Positions 35,158-44,632 are shown, numbered from the stretch's first letter. The stretch: DNA of 61,988 bases from Lentisphaerota bacterium (GCA_015061745.1 SUWB01000013.1:1-61988); one strand, 5' to 3'. Translations and numbers: made by a program. Notes: generated from the letters alone by a model not told the origin.

Positions 35158-36023
35158 TGTGCTCTTCTCCGCGGCGCAGGCGGTTCTATGCCGAAACGGC
35201 GCATAACCTGCTTGAGATCCTCCCAGGCTTCACGCTTGGCAGATTCCTGCCGCAGCAGAAAGGAGGGGTGGAATGTGGGCATAACAGGGATTCCGTCATA
35301 TTCGAGCCACCGTCCCCGCAAACGCATAATACCTTCCTCTCGCTGAAGCAGAAAATGAGCCGCAGTCGCTCCGAGAAGCACAATAACTTCAGGCCGGATC
35401 ATACGGATCTGATGTTCCAGATAGCCGATACAGGCATTGGCTTCTTCAGGCATAGGAGTCCGGTTGCGGGGGGGACGGCATTTGACGATATTGGCGATAT
35501 ACACATCTTCTCTGCGGAACTGCATCGCAAGGATCATCTTATCCAGCAGCTGCCCTGCGGCTCCCACAAAAGGACGTCCCTGGCGGTCTTCATCAGCCCC
35601 GGGGCCTTCACCGATAAACATAAGTCTGGCGTGGGGATTTCCTTCACCCGGGACGGCATTGAGCCGGGTTTCCCACAAAGGACACCGTCTGCAATGGCGT
35701 ACTGTTTCGGCAAGGTGTTCCAGCGTTCCGGGGACAAGATTTTTCTGCGGCGGCAATTCCTGCGGCTCCGGAACAACAGCAGCACGGGGCGGGATTTCCG
35801 CAGCTGCCGGCACAGCAGGGACAGCGGAAACAGGAGCGGCAACAGGGGCGGGAGCGGGGGCAGCTCGTTCTGTTCTTTCAGCTTGAGGCAAAGGCTGTTT
35901 GACTTCTTCTTTTACAGGGGAAGAATTAAGCTCAGCAAGAGTTTCCGGAGCAATTTTCATCCCCGGACGTCTGAGTGATTCACTTTCCAAAGCTTCTATC
36001 AATTGGGTAAAAAATTCAGTCAT
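35154..36023 (-). CDS. Uracil-DNA glycosylase, family 4 (iron-sulfur)
   Basis: A 289-residue protein. The C-terminal about 195 residues are a family-4 UDG: four cysteines for a [4Fe-4S] cluster (C111, C114, C182, C198), motif [18 protein letters not shown] (138-154) and motif [10 protein letters not shown]. The N-terminal about 100 residues are an extension with an Ala/Pro-rich linker (about 55-95), likely flexible. ATG 36023 has AAGGAA upstream. It has its own promoter at 36085-36115. It is the first gene of a unit continuing into waaG by a 4-nt overlap. Confidence 0.94.
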   Translation of the reverse strand: MTEFFTQLIEALESESLRRPGMKIAPETLAELNSSPVKEEVKQPLPQAERTERAAPAPAPVAAPVSAVPAVPAAAEIPPRAAVVPEPQELPPQKNLVPGTLEHLAETVRHCRRCPLWETRLNAVPGEGNPHARLMFIGEGPGADEDRQGRPFVGAAGQLLDKMILAMQFRREDVYIANIVKCRPPRNRTPMPEEANACIGYLEHQIRMIRPEVIVLLGATAAHFLLQREEGIMRLRGRWLEYDGIPVMPTFHPSFLLRQESAKREAWEDLKQVMRRFGIEPPAPRRRAQ

Positions 36024-36084
36024 TGCATATTCCTTAAACATCCGGAACCGAACAAGCTCCGGATTCATATTCACGTTTCAAAGG

Positions 36085-36115
36085 ATAATTTACCACCGGA
36101 ATGAGTATTTTGCAA
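36085..36115 (-). promoter_or_regulatory. Promoter of the udg-waaG unit
   Basis: On the minus strand -35 TTGCAA (36115-36110), 17 bp, -10 TAAATTAT (36092-36085). It is back to back with the argG promoter; the two -35 elements are 9 bp apart. Confidence 0.7.
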
Positions 36116-36124
36116 GTCCAGCCC

Positions 36125-36155
36125 TTGAAAAAAAAGCGTTCAGATATTATATTAT
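36125..36155 (+). promoter_or_regulatory. Promoter of argG
   Basis: TTGAAA (36125-36130), 17 bp, TATATTAT (36148-36155). It is followed by a leader of nearly 90 nt with alternative pairings. Confidence 0.8.
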
Positions 36156-36177
36156 CCAATTGACATATAATTTAATT

Positions 36178-36225
36178 AAGGCCGCGCGGACAAAGTCCGG
36201 AAGTCAGACAGCGTCCGGCAGCCTT
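36178..36225 (+). promoter_or_regulatory. Structured argG leader with two alternative hairpins
   Basis: CGGAC (36187-36191) can pair with GTCCG at 36195-36199 across a 3-nt loop, or with GTCCG at 36213-36217. In the second case an outer AAGGC / GCCTT helix (36178-36182 and 36121-36125 of the next hundred, i.e. 36221-36225) also closes. The two folds exclude each other. It could be a simple attenuating or stabilising leader; no known riboswitch is recognised. Confidence 0.35.
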
Positions 36226-36249
36226 GCAAAAAACTACAAGGAGTTGAAA

Positions 36250-37455
36250 ATGAAAGTTGTCGTTGCGTATTCCGGCGGTTTGGACACCTCGGTGATCGTG
36301 AAGTGGGTCAAAGAGACCTACAATGCGGAAGTCATCTGCTATTGCGCCGACGTGGGCCAGCAGGAAGAACTTGACGGTCTTGAAGCCAAGGCCATCGCCA
36401 CCGGTGCCAGCAAGTGCATCATTGACGACCTTAACGAAGAGTTCGCCCGTGACTACATTTTCCCGATGCTTCAGGGTGAAGCGATCTATGAAAACAACTA
36501 CCTGCTGGGTACTTCCATCGCCCGTCCTCTCATTGCCAAACGCCTCGTCGAAGTCGCCAAGGCTGAAGGTGCCGATGCCATCTGCCACGGTGCCACCGGT
36601 AAAGGTAATGACCAGGTGCGTTTTGAACTGAATGCCAATGCCATTGATCCTTCCATCAAGATCATCGCCGCCTGGCGCGATCCCAACTGGCACTTCACCG
36701 GCCGTCTGGATATGATCGAATATGCCAAACAGCAGAACATTCCCATCAACGTTTCCGCCAAAAAGCCTTACAGTATGGACCGCAATCTGCTCCACATCAG
36801 CTTTGAAGGCGGCATCCTCGAAGATCCCTGGGAAGAACTCCCCGAAGATATCGCTGTTATGACTGAGCCCCTTTCCAAGGCCGCCGACACTCCCGAAGAT
36901 GTGGTCATCACCTTTGAAAAAGGTATCCCCGTCAAGGTCAACGGCACCGAATACAGCCCCGCCAACATTATGCGTACTCTCAATGCCCTCGGTAAAAAGC
37001 ACGCTGTCGGCCGGGTCGATATCGTTGAAAACCGTTTCGTGGGTATGAAATCCCGCGGTGTCTATGAAACTCCCGCCGGCACCATTCTTTCCAAGGCTCA
37101 CCGCGGCCTGGAAGAAATCACTCTCGACCGCGAAGTTATGCATTTGCGCGACAGCCTGATCCCCCGTTATGCCGATATGATCTACAACGGTTTCTGGTTC
37201 GCCCCCGAACGTGAAATGCTCCAGGTTATGATCACCGAAAGCCAGAAATATGTCACTGGTGACGTCCGTGTCAAACTTTACAAAGGTGCCTGCCACGTTA
37301 CCGGCCGCCGTTCTGAATTCAGTCTCTACGACGATGCCATCGCCAGCTTTGAAGAAGACGGCAACACCTACGATCACAAAGATGCCGCCGGATTCATCAA
37401 ACTCAACGCTCTGCGTCTCCGGGTTCTCGCCCGCAGCAAGCAGAAACGCTACTGA
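36250..37455 (+). CDS. argG: Argininosuccinate synthase
   Basis: A 401-residue ArgG that condenses citrulline and aspartate using ATP. The P-loop is AYSGGLDTS (residues 6-14). [13 protein letters not shown] and [13 protein letters not shown] are also typical. The start at 36250 follows AAGGAG and gives the standard [10 protein letters not shown]. Codons are strongly C-ended, as expected for a well-expressed gene. leuB follows 23 nt later, and the two are probably cotranscribed. Confidence 0.98.
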   Translation: MKVVVAYSGGLDTSVIVKWVKETYNAEVICYCADVGQQEELDGLEAKAIATGASKCIIDDLNEEFARDYIFPMLQGEAIYENNYLLGTSIARPLIAKRLVEVAKAEGADAICHGATGKGNDQVRFELNANAIDPSIKIIAAWRDPNWHFTGRLDMIEYAKQQNIPINVSAKKPYSMDRNLLHISFEGGILEDPWEELPEDIAVMTEPLSKAADTPEDVVITFEKGIPVKVNGTEYSPANIMRTLNALGKKHAVGRVDIVENRFVGMKSRGVYETPAGTILSKAHRGLEEITLDREVMHLRDSLIPRYADMIYNGFWFAPEREMLQVMITESQKYVTGDVRVKLYKGACHVTGRRSEFSLYDDAIASFEEDGNTYDHKDAAGFIKLNALRLRVLARSKQKRY

Positions 37456-37478
37456 TTTGAGAAAGGCCGTTTGAAATA

Positions 37479-38585
37479 ATGAAAAATTACAAGATCGCTG
37501 TTATTCCCGGCGACGGAACCGGTCCCGAAGTCGTCAATGAAGCATTGAAAGTCCTTGATGCCGCAGGAAAAAAGTTCGGTTTTACCCTTGACCGCAAAGA
37601 ATTCTGCTGGGGTGCCGATCACTATCTGGCAACCGGAGAAATCCTGCCTGATGATGCTTCAGATCAGCTCCGCAAGTTTGATGCCTGTCTCCTCGGTGCT
37701 ATCGGCAGCAACAAAGTCAAACCCGGTATCCTTGAAAAAGGTATTCTGCTGCGTCTGCGTTTTGAACTTGACCAGTACATCAATCTCCGTCCGGTAAAAC
37801 TTTTCCCCGGCGTGGAAACTCCCCTTGCCAACAAGGGCCCGGAAGATATCGACTATGTGGTCGTCCGTGAAAACTCCGGCGGTGTCTATACCGGTATGGG
37901 CGGCAGCGTCCAGCAGAACACCCCTGATGAAGTCGCCTGCCAGAACTGGGTCTACACCCGCAAACAGGTTGACCGCTGCCTCAAATATGCCTTTGAACTG
38001 GCAGTAAAACGCCACACCAAAGAAAATCCCTGGAAGGGTCTTTCCGACGAGGATAAGGCCGCCGGTTACACCTCACAGCTCACCCTGGTGGGCAAAACCA
38101 ACGTGCTGACCTACGTCTGCGGACTCTGGGAACGGGCCTTCAACGAAATGGCCAAAGAGTATCCCACCGTCAAAACCGCTTACTGCCACGTGGATGCCAC
38201 CACTATGTGGATGGTCAAAAACCCGGAATGGTTCGACGTCATCGTTACTGAAAACCTTATGGGCGACATCGTCACCGACCTGGCTGCGATGACCGCTGGC
38301 GGTATGGGCATTTCTTCCGGCGGAAACATCAACCCCGAAGGCGTCAGTATGTTTGAACCTATCGGCGGTTCCGCTCCCAAATACACCGGCTTGGGCGTTA
38401 TCAACCCCCTGGCCGCTGTGGGTGCCGGTGCTATGATGCTGGAATATCTCGGTGAAAAAGAAGCCGCTGCCGCCATCGAAAAGGCGATCGCCTTTGTCAC
38501 CGGAAACAAACTGAAATCTATGGCCGCCGGCAAGATGGGTTACTCCACTTCTGAAGTGGGTGATCTGATCGTTGAAAACCTCTGA
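37479..38585 (+). CDS. leuB: 3-isopropylmalate dehydrogenase
   Basis: A 368-residue beta-decarboxylating dehydrogenase. IAVIPGDGTGPEVV opens the chain. Further marks are LLRLRFELDQYINLRPVKLF (substrate Arg residues), VVRENSGGVYTG, the catalytic Lys/Asp segments, and the family signature NLMGDIVTDLAAMTAGGMG, followed by EPIGGSAPKYTG. The substrate pattern suits 3-isopropylmalate (leucine synthesis); other members of the family cannot be fully excluded. leuA, leuC and leuD are not in the window. Confidence 0.92.
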   Translation: MKNYKIAVIPGDGTGPEVVNEALKVLDAAGKKFGFTLDRKEFCWGADHYLATGEILPDDASDQLRKFDACLLGAIGSNKVKPGILEKGILLRLRFELDQYINLRPVKLFPGVETPLANKGPEDIDYVVVRENSGGVYTGMGGSVQQNTPDEVACQNWVYTRKQVDRCLKYAFELAVKRHTKENPWKGLSDEDKAAGYTSQLTLVGKTNVLTYVCGLWERAFNEMAKEYPTVKTAYCHVDATTMWMVKNPEWFDVIVTENLMGDIVTDLAAMTAGGMGISSGGNINPEGVSMFEPIGGSAPKYTGLGVINPLAAVGAGAMMLEYLGEKEAAAAIEKAIAFVTGNKLKSMAAGKMGYSTSEVGDLIVENL

Positions 38586-38593
38586 GCGTGCGA

Positions 38594-39349
38594 ATGAAAA
38601 ACGGAGGAATCAAGTTTGAGCCCTGCCGGAAAGGAGCACTTTCCGGAAAATGCCTTACTGCTTCCCCCGTTTCACTCTTTGAAGCCCTCGATATCTTTGA
38701 CTCCGGCAAAGCCGAAGTTCGGAAAGTGGGTTCAAAGATTATCGCCGCCATTGCGGGAGACGTCTTTGTAAAATGTTATTTTTATAAAGGTTTCGTCTCC
38801 CGTTTTCGTCATCTTTTCTGTGTTTCCCGGGCAAAAAGTTCTGTTGGTTGTGCGTTGGCGATCCAAAAAACCGGCGTCCCGACACCTCAAGTCCTGGGGT
38901 GGCTGCGTGAAGGCGGGCTCCTTCTGCCCCACAGAGACTTTCTTTTTACAGAATGCCTGAGGAAAGAAACTGTTTTTATGCCGTTTTTTTTACAGGATTC
39001 TCCTGAAGAAGCGGTCAAAAAGATCACTGAATGTGTGGTCAAACTTCATCAGGCAGGAATTCAGCACGGAGATTTAAGTTTGCGTAACTTATATATTTCC
39101 GATGCCGGAACTGCCGGAGTCATAGACCTTGACGGCTGCCGGCTCTACCCGACTCCCCTTTCTTTCAGAAAAAGGGTGCGTGAAATGGCAAGAGTCATCA
39201 GTTCAGCAGCCAGGATCACAGAAAAAATTTCCCTCTCACGTTTCAAAGAACTTTTCCTGTCTGAATACAAAGAACAGTGCGGCATTGATCTTGCGTGTTC
39301 CCAACTGGACTCCCAGACAGAATATCTCTGCAACCGCCGGCGTGCGTGA
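38594..39349 (+). CDS. LPS-core/lipid A sugar kinase-like protein (KdkA/WaaP/InaA family)
   Basis: A 251-residue protein-kinase-fold enzyme. The catalytic loop is HQAGIQHGDLSLRNLYI (HGDLxxxN pattern) and the metal-binding motif GVIDLDGCRL replaces DFG. The N-terminal part VGSKIIAAIAGDVFVKCY could hold the ATP-binding lysine. Family members phosphorylate Kdo or heptose of the LPS core. It starts 8 nt after the leuB stop without a clear ribosome-binding site, so it is probably coupled to leuB; a GTG at 38588 is an alternative. Fits with lpxC and waaG elsewhere in the window. Confidence 0.8.
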   Translation: MKNGGIKFEPCRKGALSGKCLTASPVSLFEALDIFDSGKAEVRKVGSKIIAAIAGDVFVKCYFYKGFVSRFRHLFCVSRAKSSVGCALAIQKTGVPTPQVLGWLREGGLLLPHRDFLFTECLRKETVFMPFFLQDSPEEAVKKITECVVKLHQAGIQHGDLSLRNLYISDAGTAGVIDLDGCRLYPTPLSFRKRVREMARVISSAARITEKISLSRFKELFLSEYKEQCGIDLACSQLDSQTEYLCNRRRA

Positions 39350-39454
39350 CCCGGTGACCGGAACTTTCTTCCGGCCATCAGCTCACGGATGCAGACAAGA
39401 GTTGAGAATTTTCGTAAAATTTTTATCAATCTCTTTAATTCAAAGGTATTGCCG

Positions 39455-40156
39455 ATGCATCACCTCAAACCCCTTGCAGCAAAGTTCAACATTTCTGCCG
39501 ACTCAAAATGGCTGTTGGAAGCCTTTACTCACCGCAGTTATGCTGTTGAACATAATTTGACCTACGATAATCAGCGTTTGGAATTTCTGGGCGATTCTGT
39601 CCTTGAAATCGTCCTGACAGAACATCTTTTCAAACTCTATCCTGCTATGACCGAGGGAGATATGACAAAAACCCGTTCAGCTCTTGCCTGTGAAGGTTCC
39701 CTCGCTGTTCTGGCAAGAAAACTGGATCTGGGCTCCTACCTCAGGATCGGCCGGGGCGAACAGGGAGCAGGCGGCATCGACAGGGATTCCACCCTTGCCG
39801 ACCTCTTTGAAGCCTTTACCGGGGCCCTTTATCTGGAATCCGGCTTTGAAGCGGCACGCTTATTCCTGCTCGATCAGGTAAACAGCAATTTTCCGGATCC
39901 CCGCAGACTCCTCGTAGAGCTGAATCCCAAAGGGAAACTTCAGGAATTTTCACAGCAGCACTGGAACGAGATCCCTCACTATACCGTTTTCCGCCACAGC
40001 GGCCCTCAGCATCTTCCTTTGTACGAAGTGGAAGTCACCTTGCGGTGCTACACAGCAATGGGTTCCGGTCGCAGCCGCAAGCAGGCGGAATTCAATGCGG
40101 CTTCACAGCTTTTTCAATTCTTACGCAACAGGGGAGTAATCAAAGATGATTTTTGA
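39455..40156 (+). CDS. rnc: Ribonuclease III
   Basis: A 233-residue RNase III. The catalytic signature is NQRLEFLGDSVLEIVL (about 41-56), with a second acidic motif DSTLADLFEAFTGALYLESG. A double-stranded-RNA-binding domain follows (about 160-230: NPKGKLQEFSQQHWNEIPHY to GSGRSRKQAEFNAASQLFQFL). ATG 39455 has AAAGG 9 nt upstream. It overlaps the next gene by 11 nt. Confidence 0.95.
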   Translation: MHHLKPLAAKFNISADSKWLLEAFTHRSYAVEHNLTYDNQRLEFLGDSVLEIVLTEHLFKLYPAMTEGDMTKTRSALACEGSLAVLARKLDLGSYLRIGRGEQGAGGIDRDSTLADLFEAFTGALYLESGFEAARLFLLDQVNSNFPDPRRLLVELNPKGKLQEFSQQHWNEIPHYTVFRHSGPQHLPLYEVEVTLRCYTAMGSGRSRKQAEFNAASQLFQFLRNRGVIKDDF

Positions 40157-41252
40157 AATGCAAAGTCCCGCCAAAGTGCTTTTCGGCAGAAAAGTGCGTT
40201 TCCAACTGCCCGGACTGCTGCCGGAAGGTAACGTCTTTATCATCTGCGGAAAACACGCTCTTGGCCGCTTGGAAAAAGAGCTGCTCCCGGAACTTGCGGG
40301 CAGAAAAGTGGAACTTTTTTCCGGATTCCCCGCTGAAGCTCCCCTGGATAAAACTGATGAAGCTCTGAAAGCCGCACGGTCTGTCAATGCCCGTTCCATT
40401 ATCGGTTACGGCGGCGGCAGTTGTATCGACGGAGCAAAAACCGTTGCAGTACTTCTTGACACAGAGTTGACAGCAGCGGCAGCCTTCCGCGAAAGCATTT
40501 CTCTTGATGAACGCTCCTGTTTTTTTGCGGCACTCCCGACCACTGCGGGAACCGCCGCTGAAATGACACCCAATGCCGTGCTCTGTGACGGTGAAACAGG
40601 AATCAAAAAATCCCTGCGGGGAGCGGCGATGTTTGCTGATGCCGCCCTCGTTGACCCGGAACTGCTGGAAGGTTCTCCCCTCGAAGTGCTTTACGGTTCC
40701 GGATTCGATGCCCTCACCCAGGGGATCGAAAGTACCATTTCAGCCAAAGCAGATGCAATGACGATGATGCTTTCTGTTGAAGGGACTTTTCTTACCTGGA
40801 ACGCCTTGCAGCGTCACGCCTCAGGTGAAAATACCCCTGAAATATTTGATATGCTGGCCCGTGGCTGTATGCTTTCCGGAGCAGCCTTTGTCCGTTCCGG
40901 TTTGGGGGCAGCCCACGGGGTCGGTCATCCCATAAGCGGCCTGAAAGGAGTTCCCCACGGCGTTTGCTGTGCCATTCTTTTGCCGGAAGTTCTGAAGTGG
41001 AACTTGCCCGCTGCCAAAGAAAAAATGGATCAACTGGCTTTGCGGCTGGGATTTGCAGCGGCGGAAAAGTTTATTGAAGAACTCATTGCATTGCGCCGCA
41101 AATGTGCTTTGCCTGAGAATTTCAAACAGTGGCAGCTGGCCCGGGAAGATTTCCCTTTTGTGGTAAAAAATTGCCGCTCCGGAAGTATGAAGAGCAATCC
41201 TCGCACCCTTTCTGATGAAGATGTGAGCCAACTGTTGGAAAAATTGATATGA
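40146..41252 (+). CDS. Iron-containing (group III) alcohol dehydrogenase
   Basis: A 368-residue Fe-ADH. The nucleotide-binding motif is IIGYGGGSCIDGAKTVAV (about 85-102) with the PTTAGTAAEMTPNAV block. The metal ligands are in GSGFDALTQGIES and GLGAAHGVGHPISGLKGVPHGVC (three His). It reduces or oxidises a small alcohol or aldehyde; the substrate is not readable. Its start overlaps rnc and its end overlaps the PfkB kinase gene by 4 nt (ATGA), so the three are translated as a unit. Pairing with a 1-phosphofructokinase-like kinase hints at sugar or polyol use. Confidence 0.9.
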   Translation: MIFEMQSPAKVLFGRKVRFQLPGLLPEGNVFIICGKHALGRLEKELLPELAGRKVELFSGFPAEAPLDKTDEALKAARSVNARSIIGYGGGSCIDGAKTVAVLLDTELTAAAAFRESISLDERSCFFAALPTTAGTAAEMTPNAVLCDGETGIKKSLRGAAMFADAALVDPELLEGSPLEVLYGSGFDALTQGIESTISAKADAMTMMLSVEGTFLTWNALQRHASGENTPEIFDMLARGCMLSGAAFVRSGLGAAHGVGHPISGLKGVPHGVCCAILLPEVLKWNLPAAKEKMDQLALRLGFAAAEKFIEELIALRRKCALPENFKQWQLAREDFPFVVKNCRSGSMKSNPRTLSDEDVSQLLEKLI

Positions 41253-42181
41253 GCAAACTGGCGATCCTCGGTCCAAATCCTGCCTGGCAGAAAACTTTGT
41301 TTTTCCCTGATTTCACCAAGGGCGCAGTCAACCGTGCCCGCAAGATGGAAGAACTTGCCTCCGGCAAAGGTATCAACTTCTGCCGTGCCCTCGGATGCAG
41401 CGGCCAAAGTTCTTTTACATTGATCCAGTTCAGCGGCGGTGACAACGGTGCCAAGCTGGATGCTGCGTTGAAAAAAACAGATATGGAGTTCATTTCTATT
41501 CCCGTTTCCGGTCCCACCCGGTGCTGCACCACCTGTCTGGATGAAAATGCACAGATTATGACGGAACTTATTGAGCCCTCTTTTCCTGCTTCAGCGGATG
41601 AAGTTCAAGCGATGCTTGATGCTTTTGAAAAAACGCTTTCACAAGCCTCTGGAGCGGCCTTTTGCGGTTCACTCCCCGACGGGACAGATCCTGCACTCTA
41701 TGTCAAAGCGGCTTTGCTTGCGGCAAAATACGGAGCTTTGCTTCTCATAGATGCGTGCCGGGATCTGGATGAAGTTTTTGCCTCAGGAGCAGCCATTGTC
41801 CTCAAGATCAACAAAGAAGAACTGGAAAAACTTTCCGGTATTCCGGGCGTTGCACCGGGAATGAAAAAACTTTTCAAAGAGTTCCCCTCTCTGAAATATG
41901 CGGCCATTACCGATGGTCCGGGGACAGCTTTTGCCTCAGACGGAACTCAACTTGCCAGCTATACGCTCCCTCCCCTGCCCTATGTTGCAAGTCCTCTGGG
42001 CTGCGGAGATACGGCAAGTGCAGTTCTTTTATCAGAATTGTGCAGCAATATGGCTCTTTTTCCCGCCTTCCAAAAGGCTCTGGCGGCGGCAAGTGCCAAC
42101 TGCCTGAATCCCACCCCGGGGAAATTTCTGCCGGAAGAAGCCGCAAAACTGCTTCCGGCTTACACGCTGGCAAAACTTTGA
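41249..42181 (+). CDS. PfkB-family sugar kinase, 1-phosphofructokinase (FruK/LacC)-like
   Basis: A 310-residue ribokinase-fold kinase. The N-terminal LGPNPAWQKTLFF and GKGINFCRALGCSG correspond to the LNPAxD and GGKGxNVAxxL motifs of FruK/LacC. The C-terminal signature is GCGDTASAVLL, keeping the catalytic Asp although the usual GAGDS is altered. ATP-dependent phosphorylation of a sugar phosphate is likely. It converges on the PilT-like gene with a 2-bp gap and no terminator. Confidence 0.85.
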   Translation: MSKLAILGPNPAWQKTLFFPDFTKGAVNRARKMEELASGKGINFCRALGCSGQSSFTLIQFSGGDNGAKLDAALKKTDMEFISIPVSGPTRCCTTCLDENAQIMTELIEPSFPASADEVQAMLDAFEKTLSQASGAAFCGSLPDGTDPALYVKAALLAAKYGALLLIDACRDLDEVFASGAAIVLKINKEELEKLSGIPGVAPGMKKLFKEFPSLKYAAITDGPGTAFASDGTQLASYTLPPLPYVASPLGCGDTASAVLLSELCSNMALFPAFQKALAAASANCLNPTPGKFLPEEAAKLLPAYTLAKL

Positions 42182-42183
42182 AC

Positions 42184-44391
42184 TTAAAAATCTTTGACTT
42201 TTACACAGTCAACGCTGTACAATCTTGTATCTTCAAGAGATATCTTTCCGGCAGCATAAAGTTCCTGCAGAGATCTTTCCATCGTCTGCATACCGTCTTT
42301 GAAGCCGGTTTCCAGAGTTGACTGCAAAAGATGGGTTCTGTTTTCCCGGATCAATGCGGTCACAGGGGGCGTTCCCACCATAATTTCAAAAGCCGCCGCC
42401 ATACCGGGCTGATCTTTCCGGGGCAGCAGACGTTGAGAAACGACCGCCAGCAAAGTTGCTGCCAACTGCTGCCGGATCTGATTCTGCTGTCCGGCAGGAA
42501 AAGAATCCACAATACGGTCGACGGTCTGCGGTGCACTGTTGGTATGCAATGTGGCAAAAACCAGATGTCCCGTCTCTGCTGCGGTAAGGGCCGCTGCCAT
42601 TGTTTCCACATCACGCATTTCCCCCACAAGGATCACATCCGGAGCTTCACGCAAAGCCGCACGCAGTGCAGTGGAAAAACTTAAAGTGTCTGCGTGAAGT
42701 TCCCTCTGCTCAATTACAGCCTTTTTATTAGCATAAACATATTCAATGGGATCTTCGATCGTCACGATATGACAGTATCTTGCAAGATTGATTTCTTCGA
42801 TCAGACTGGCAAGGGTCGTGGATTTTCCGCTGCCGGTAGGGCCGGTCACAATAACAAGCCCCTGTTTCTTTTTGGTCAGTTCCAATAATACAGGGGGCAA
42901 TCCCAGAGCTGCCGGGGCAGGGATCGTGCTGTTGATGACACGGGCCACCATTCCCAGTGTTCCCCGCTGGAAAAAGGCATTGAAACGGAACCGGCAAACT
43001 GTTTCATTTTCATCGGCGACCACTTTGAGCAGCCGGGCGGCAAGAGCAAAGTCAAGTTCTTTCTTTTCTTCAAGGATGACTCTTTGACGGCGGGTAATGA
43101 CTCCGTAAACAAGTCTTTCAATATCTTCCGGCTCAAGGGGGGGCAGTTCAAGTTTTCTGATAACCCCTGAAATCTTGACCAGAGGCGGCAATCCCACAGA
43201 AAGAATCAAATCACTTGCTCCGTTTTTGACCGCTGAACGCAGTAAAGTCCGCATACACACCTGTTCCCGGGGAGCGGAGCTCTCATCACCGCTGCCGTAA
43301 TTGGGAATCATACTGGCACTGCCGTTTTCCATTCCCCGGATCAGCAATTTGAATTCATCCGGATTGTTAGAAGCCGCTATTGCTGTTTCAAATGAGATTT
43401 CCCCTCTTTGATAACACTCCGCCAAAGCCCGGTTAAAAGTCACCATTCCCTGATAACGTCCGGAACGTAATGTCAGCTCGAGAGCTTCAAGATCACTTTC
43501 GGCGATCTGCTTTTTTACAGTTGGAGTTCCGAGGAGAATTTCCATAACAGGCAGAACTCCTGCCCCATTCTTCCGAGGCAGCAGCCTTTGAGCAAGCAAG
43601 GCATTAAGCGACAAAGAAAGATCCTGCGCCGCCTGCTGACGCAGAGATTCCGGATAAAGCCCGAGAATACGCTCCACAGCCAGAACCGTATCGGTCGTAT
43701 GAAGCGTCGCAATGACCAGATGTCCTGTCAAAGCAGCGTGCAAAGCGGTCTGCATCGTCTCACTGGATCGGATCTCTCCGATAACGATCACGTCGGGATT
43801 TTCACGCAGAGCAAACTTCAATGCCTGCGAAAACCCGCCTGCAGAATCTTTCACCTCCCGCTGGGTAATCATCGAATTCATACTGGAGTGGAGATATTCG
43901 GCGGGATCTTCTATCATCAATATATGTTTGGAAAAATGCGTATTGATATAGTTGACCATTGCACTGAGGGTCGTGGTCTTGCCGCTGCCGGTGGCACCGG
44001 TCACCAGAATCAGCCCCCGGGAAGCGGAACAGATTTCCTGTAAACATTCAGGTAAGAGGGAATTTTCAAAGGTAACGCAGTCTCCGTTCCTCAAAGGTCT
44101 GGCAGCCATTCCCGGACCGTTGACAGTCGTAAAAAAATTGATCCGGCAACGCTGAGAAGCAGACAGAGCCACAGAAGCATCTGCCCCGTCATTAAGCTGA
44201 TACTCCTTTTCGCCTTCGCTGCCCAGGACCTGAAGTCTGAAACTGTCGATATCACCTGCGCCAACCATACCCCAGGCTTTTTCTTCGACCAGAGTCCCAT
44301 TGATCCGGACCCGGGGAAAAGCATTTACTGCAAGCAATATATCTGAAGCATTACGGGCAGTCAAATTTTCGATCAGATCACCGATTTTCAC
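42184..44391 (-). CDS. Tandem PilT-PilT twitching-motility ATPase fusion
   Basis: A 735-residue protein with two complete PilT-type ATPase modules. Module 1 (about 1-350) has Walker A GATGSGKT (132-139), the Asp box IEDPAEYLHSS, Walker B with GEIRSSETMQTALHAALTGH, and His box ATLHTTD. Module 2 (about 376-735) has GPTGSGKS (517-524), IEDPIEYVY, GEMRDVETMAAALTAAETGH and ATLHTNSA. Single PilT proteins are about 350 residues and form hexamers, so a trimer of this fusion would make one ring. It probably powers pilus or pseudopilus retraction. Start codon is GTG after GAGGTGG. No other pilus assembly gene is adjacent. Confidence 0.9.
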   Translation of the reverse strand: MKIGDLIENLTARNASDILLAVNAFPRVRINGTLVEEKAWGMVGAGDIDSFRLQVLGSEGEKEYQLNDGADASVALSASQRCRINFFTTVNGPGMAARPLRNGDCVTFENSLLPECLQEICSASRGLILVTGATGSGKTTTLSAMVNYINTHFSKHILMIEDPAEYLHSSMNSMITQREVKDSAGGFSQALKFALRENPDVIVIGEIRSSETMQTALHAALTGHLVIATLHTTDTVLAVERILGLYPESLRQQAAQDLSLSLNALLAQRLLPRKNGAGVLPVMEILLGTPTVKKQIAESDLEALELTLRSGRYQGMVTFNRALAECYQRGEISFETAIAASNNPDEFKLLIRGMENGSASMIPNYGSGDESSAPREQVCMRTLLRSAVKNGASDLILSVGLPPLVKISGVIRKLELPPLEPEDIERLVYGVITRRQRVILEEKKELDFALAARLLKVVADENETVCRFRFNAFFQRGTLGMVARVINSTIPAPAALGLPPVLLELTKKKQGLVIVTGPTGSGKSTTLASLIEEINLARYCHIVTIEDPIEYVYANKKAVIEQRELHADTLSFSTALRAALREAPDVILVGEMRDVETMAAALTAAETGHLVFATLHTNSAPQTVDRIVDSFPAGQQNQIRQQLAATLLAVVSQRLLPRKDQPGMAAAFEIMVGTPPVTALIRENRTHLLQSTLETGFKDGMQTMERSLQELYAAGKISLEDTRLYSVDCVKVKDF

Positions 44392-44417
44392 AGGCCACCT
44401 CTCTTTCCGGCAGACAT

Positions 44418-44453
44418 AAAAAAACCCGGTACACCAACTGACCGGGAAAAAAA
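44418..44453 (-). terminator. Terminator of tRNA-Leu
   Basis: A CCCGGT / ACCGGG stem (44425-44430 and 44441-44446) with a 10-nt loop is followed on the minus strand by seven T. It lies just past the tRNA 3' end and before the PilT-PilT gene. Confidence 0.85.
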
Positions 44454-44461
44454 TTCAACTT

Positions 44462-44547
44462 TGGTACCGGAGGTGGGACTTGAACCCACACTTCATCACT
44501 GAAACCAGATTTTGAGTCTAGCGCGTCTGCCATTTCGCCACTCCGGC
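44462..44547 (-). tRNA. tRNA-Leu (anticodon CAA)
   Basis: An 86-nt class II tRNA with a long variable arm. On the minus strand it starts GCCGGAGTGGCGAAATGG. The anticodon loop is CTCAAAA (anticodon CAA), the T-arm is GTGGGTTCAAGTCCCAC, the acceptor closes CTCCGGT, and CCA is encoded (44462-44464). It reads UUG. Confidence 0.96.
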
Positions 44548-44559
44548 TTGTCCATACGT

Positions 44560-44590
44560 ATAAGATATACCGTATTCATTGATTTTTCAA
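44560..44590 (-). promoter_or_regulatory. Promoter of tRNA-Leu
   Basis: On the minus strand -35 TTGAAA (44590-44585), 17 bp, -10 TATCTTAT (44567-44560), 13 nt before the tRNA 5' end. Confidence 0.75.
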
Positions 44591-44632
44591 GTCATTTTTT
44601 AAAAAAAATCCTTATTTTTTTATTTTTGAACC

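Noticed and set aside
36172-37377. A 401-codon open frame on the minus strand opposite argG
   Set aside because: It mirrors the C-ended codon bias of argG. The product is an implausible Gly/Phe/Asp-rich chain and it has no promoter or ribosome-binding site.
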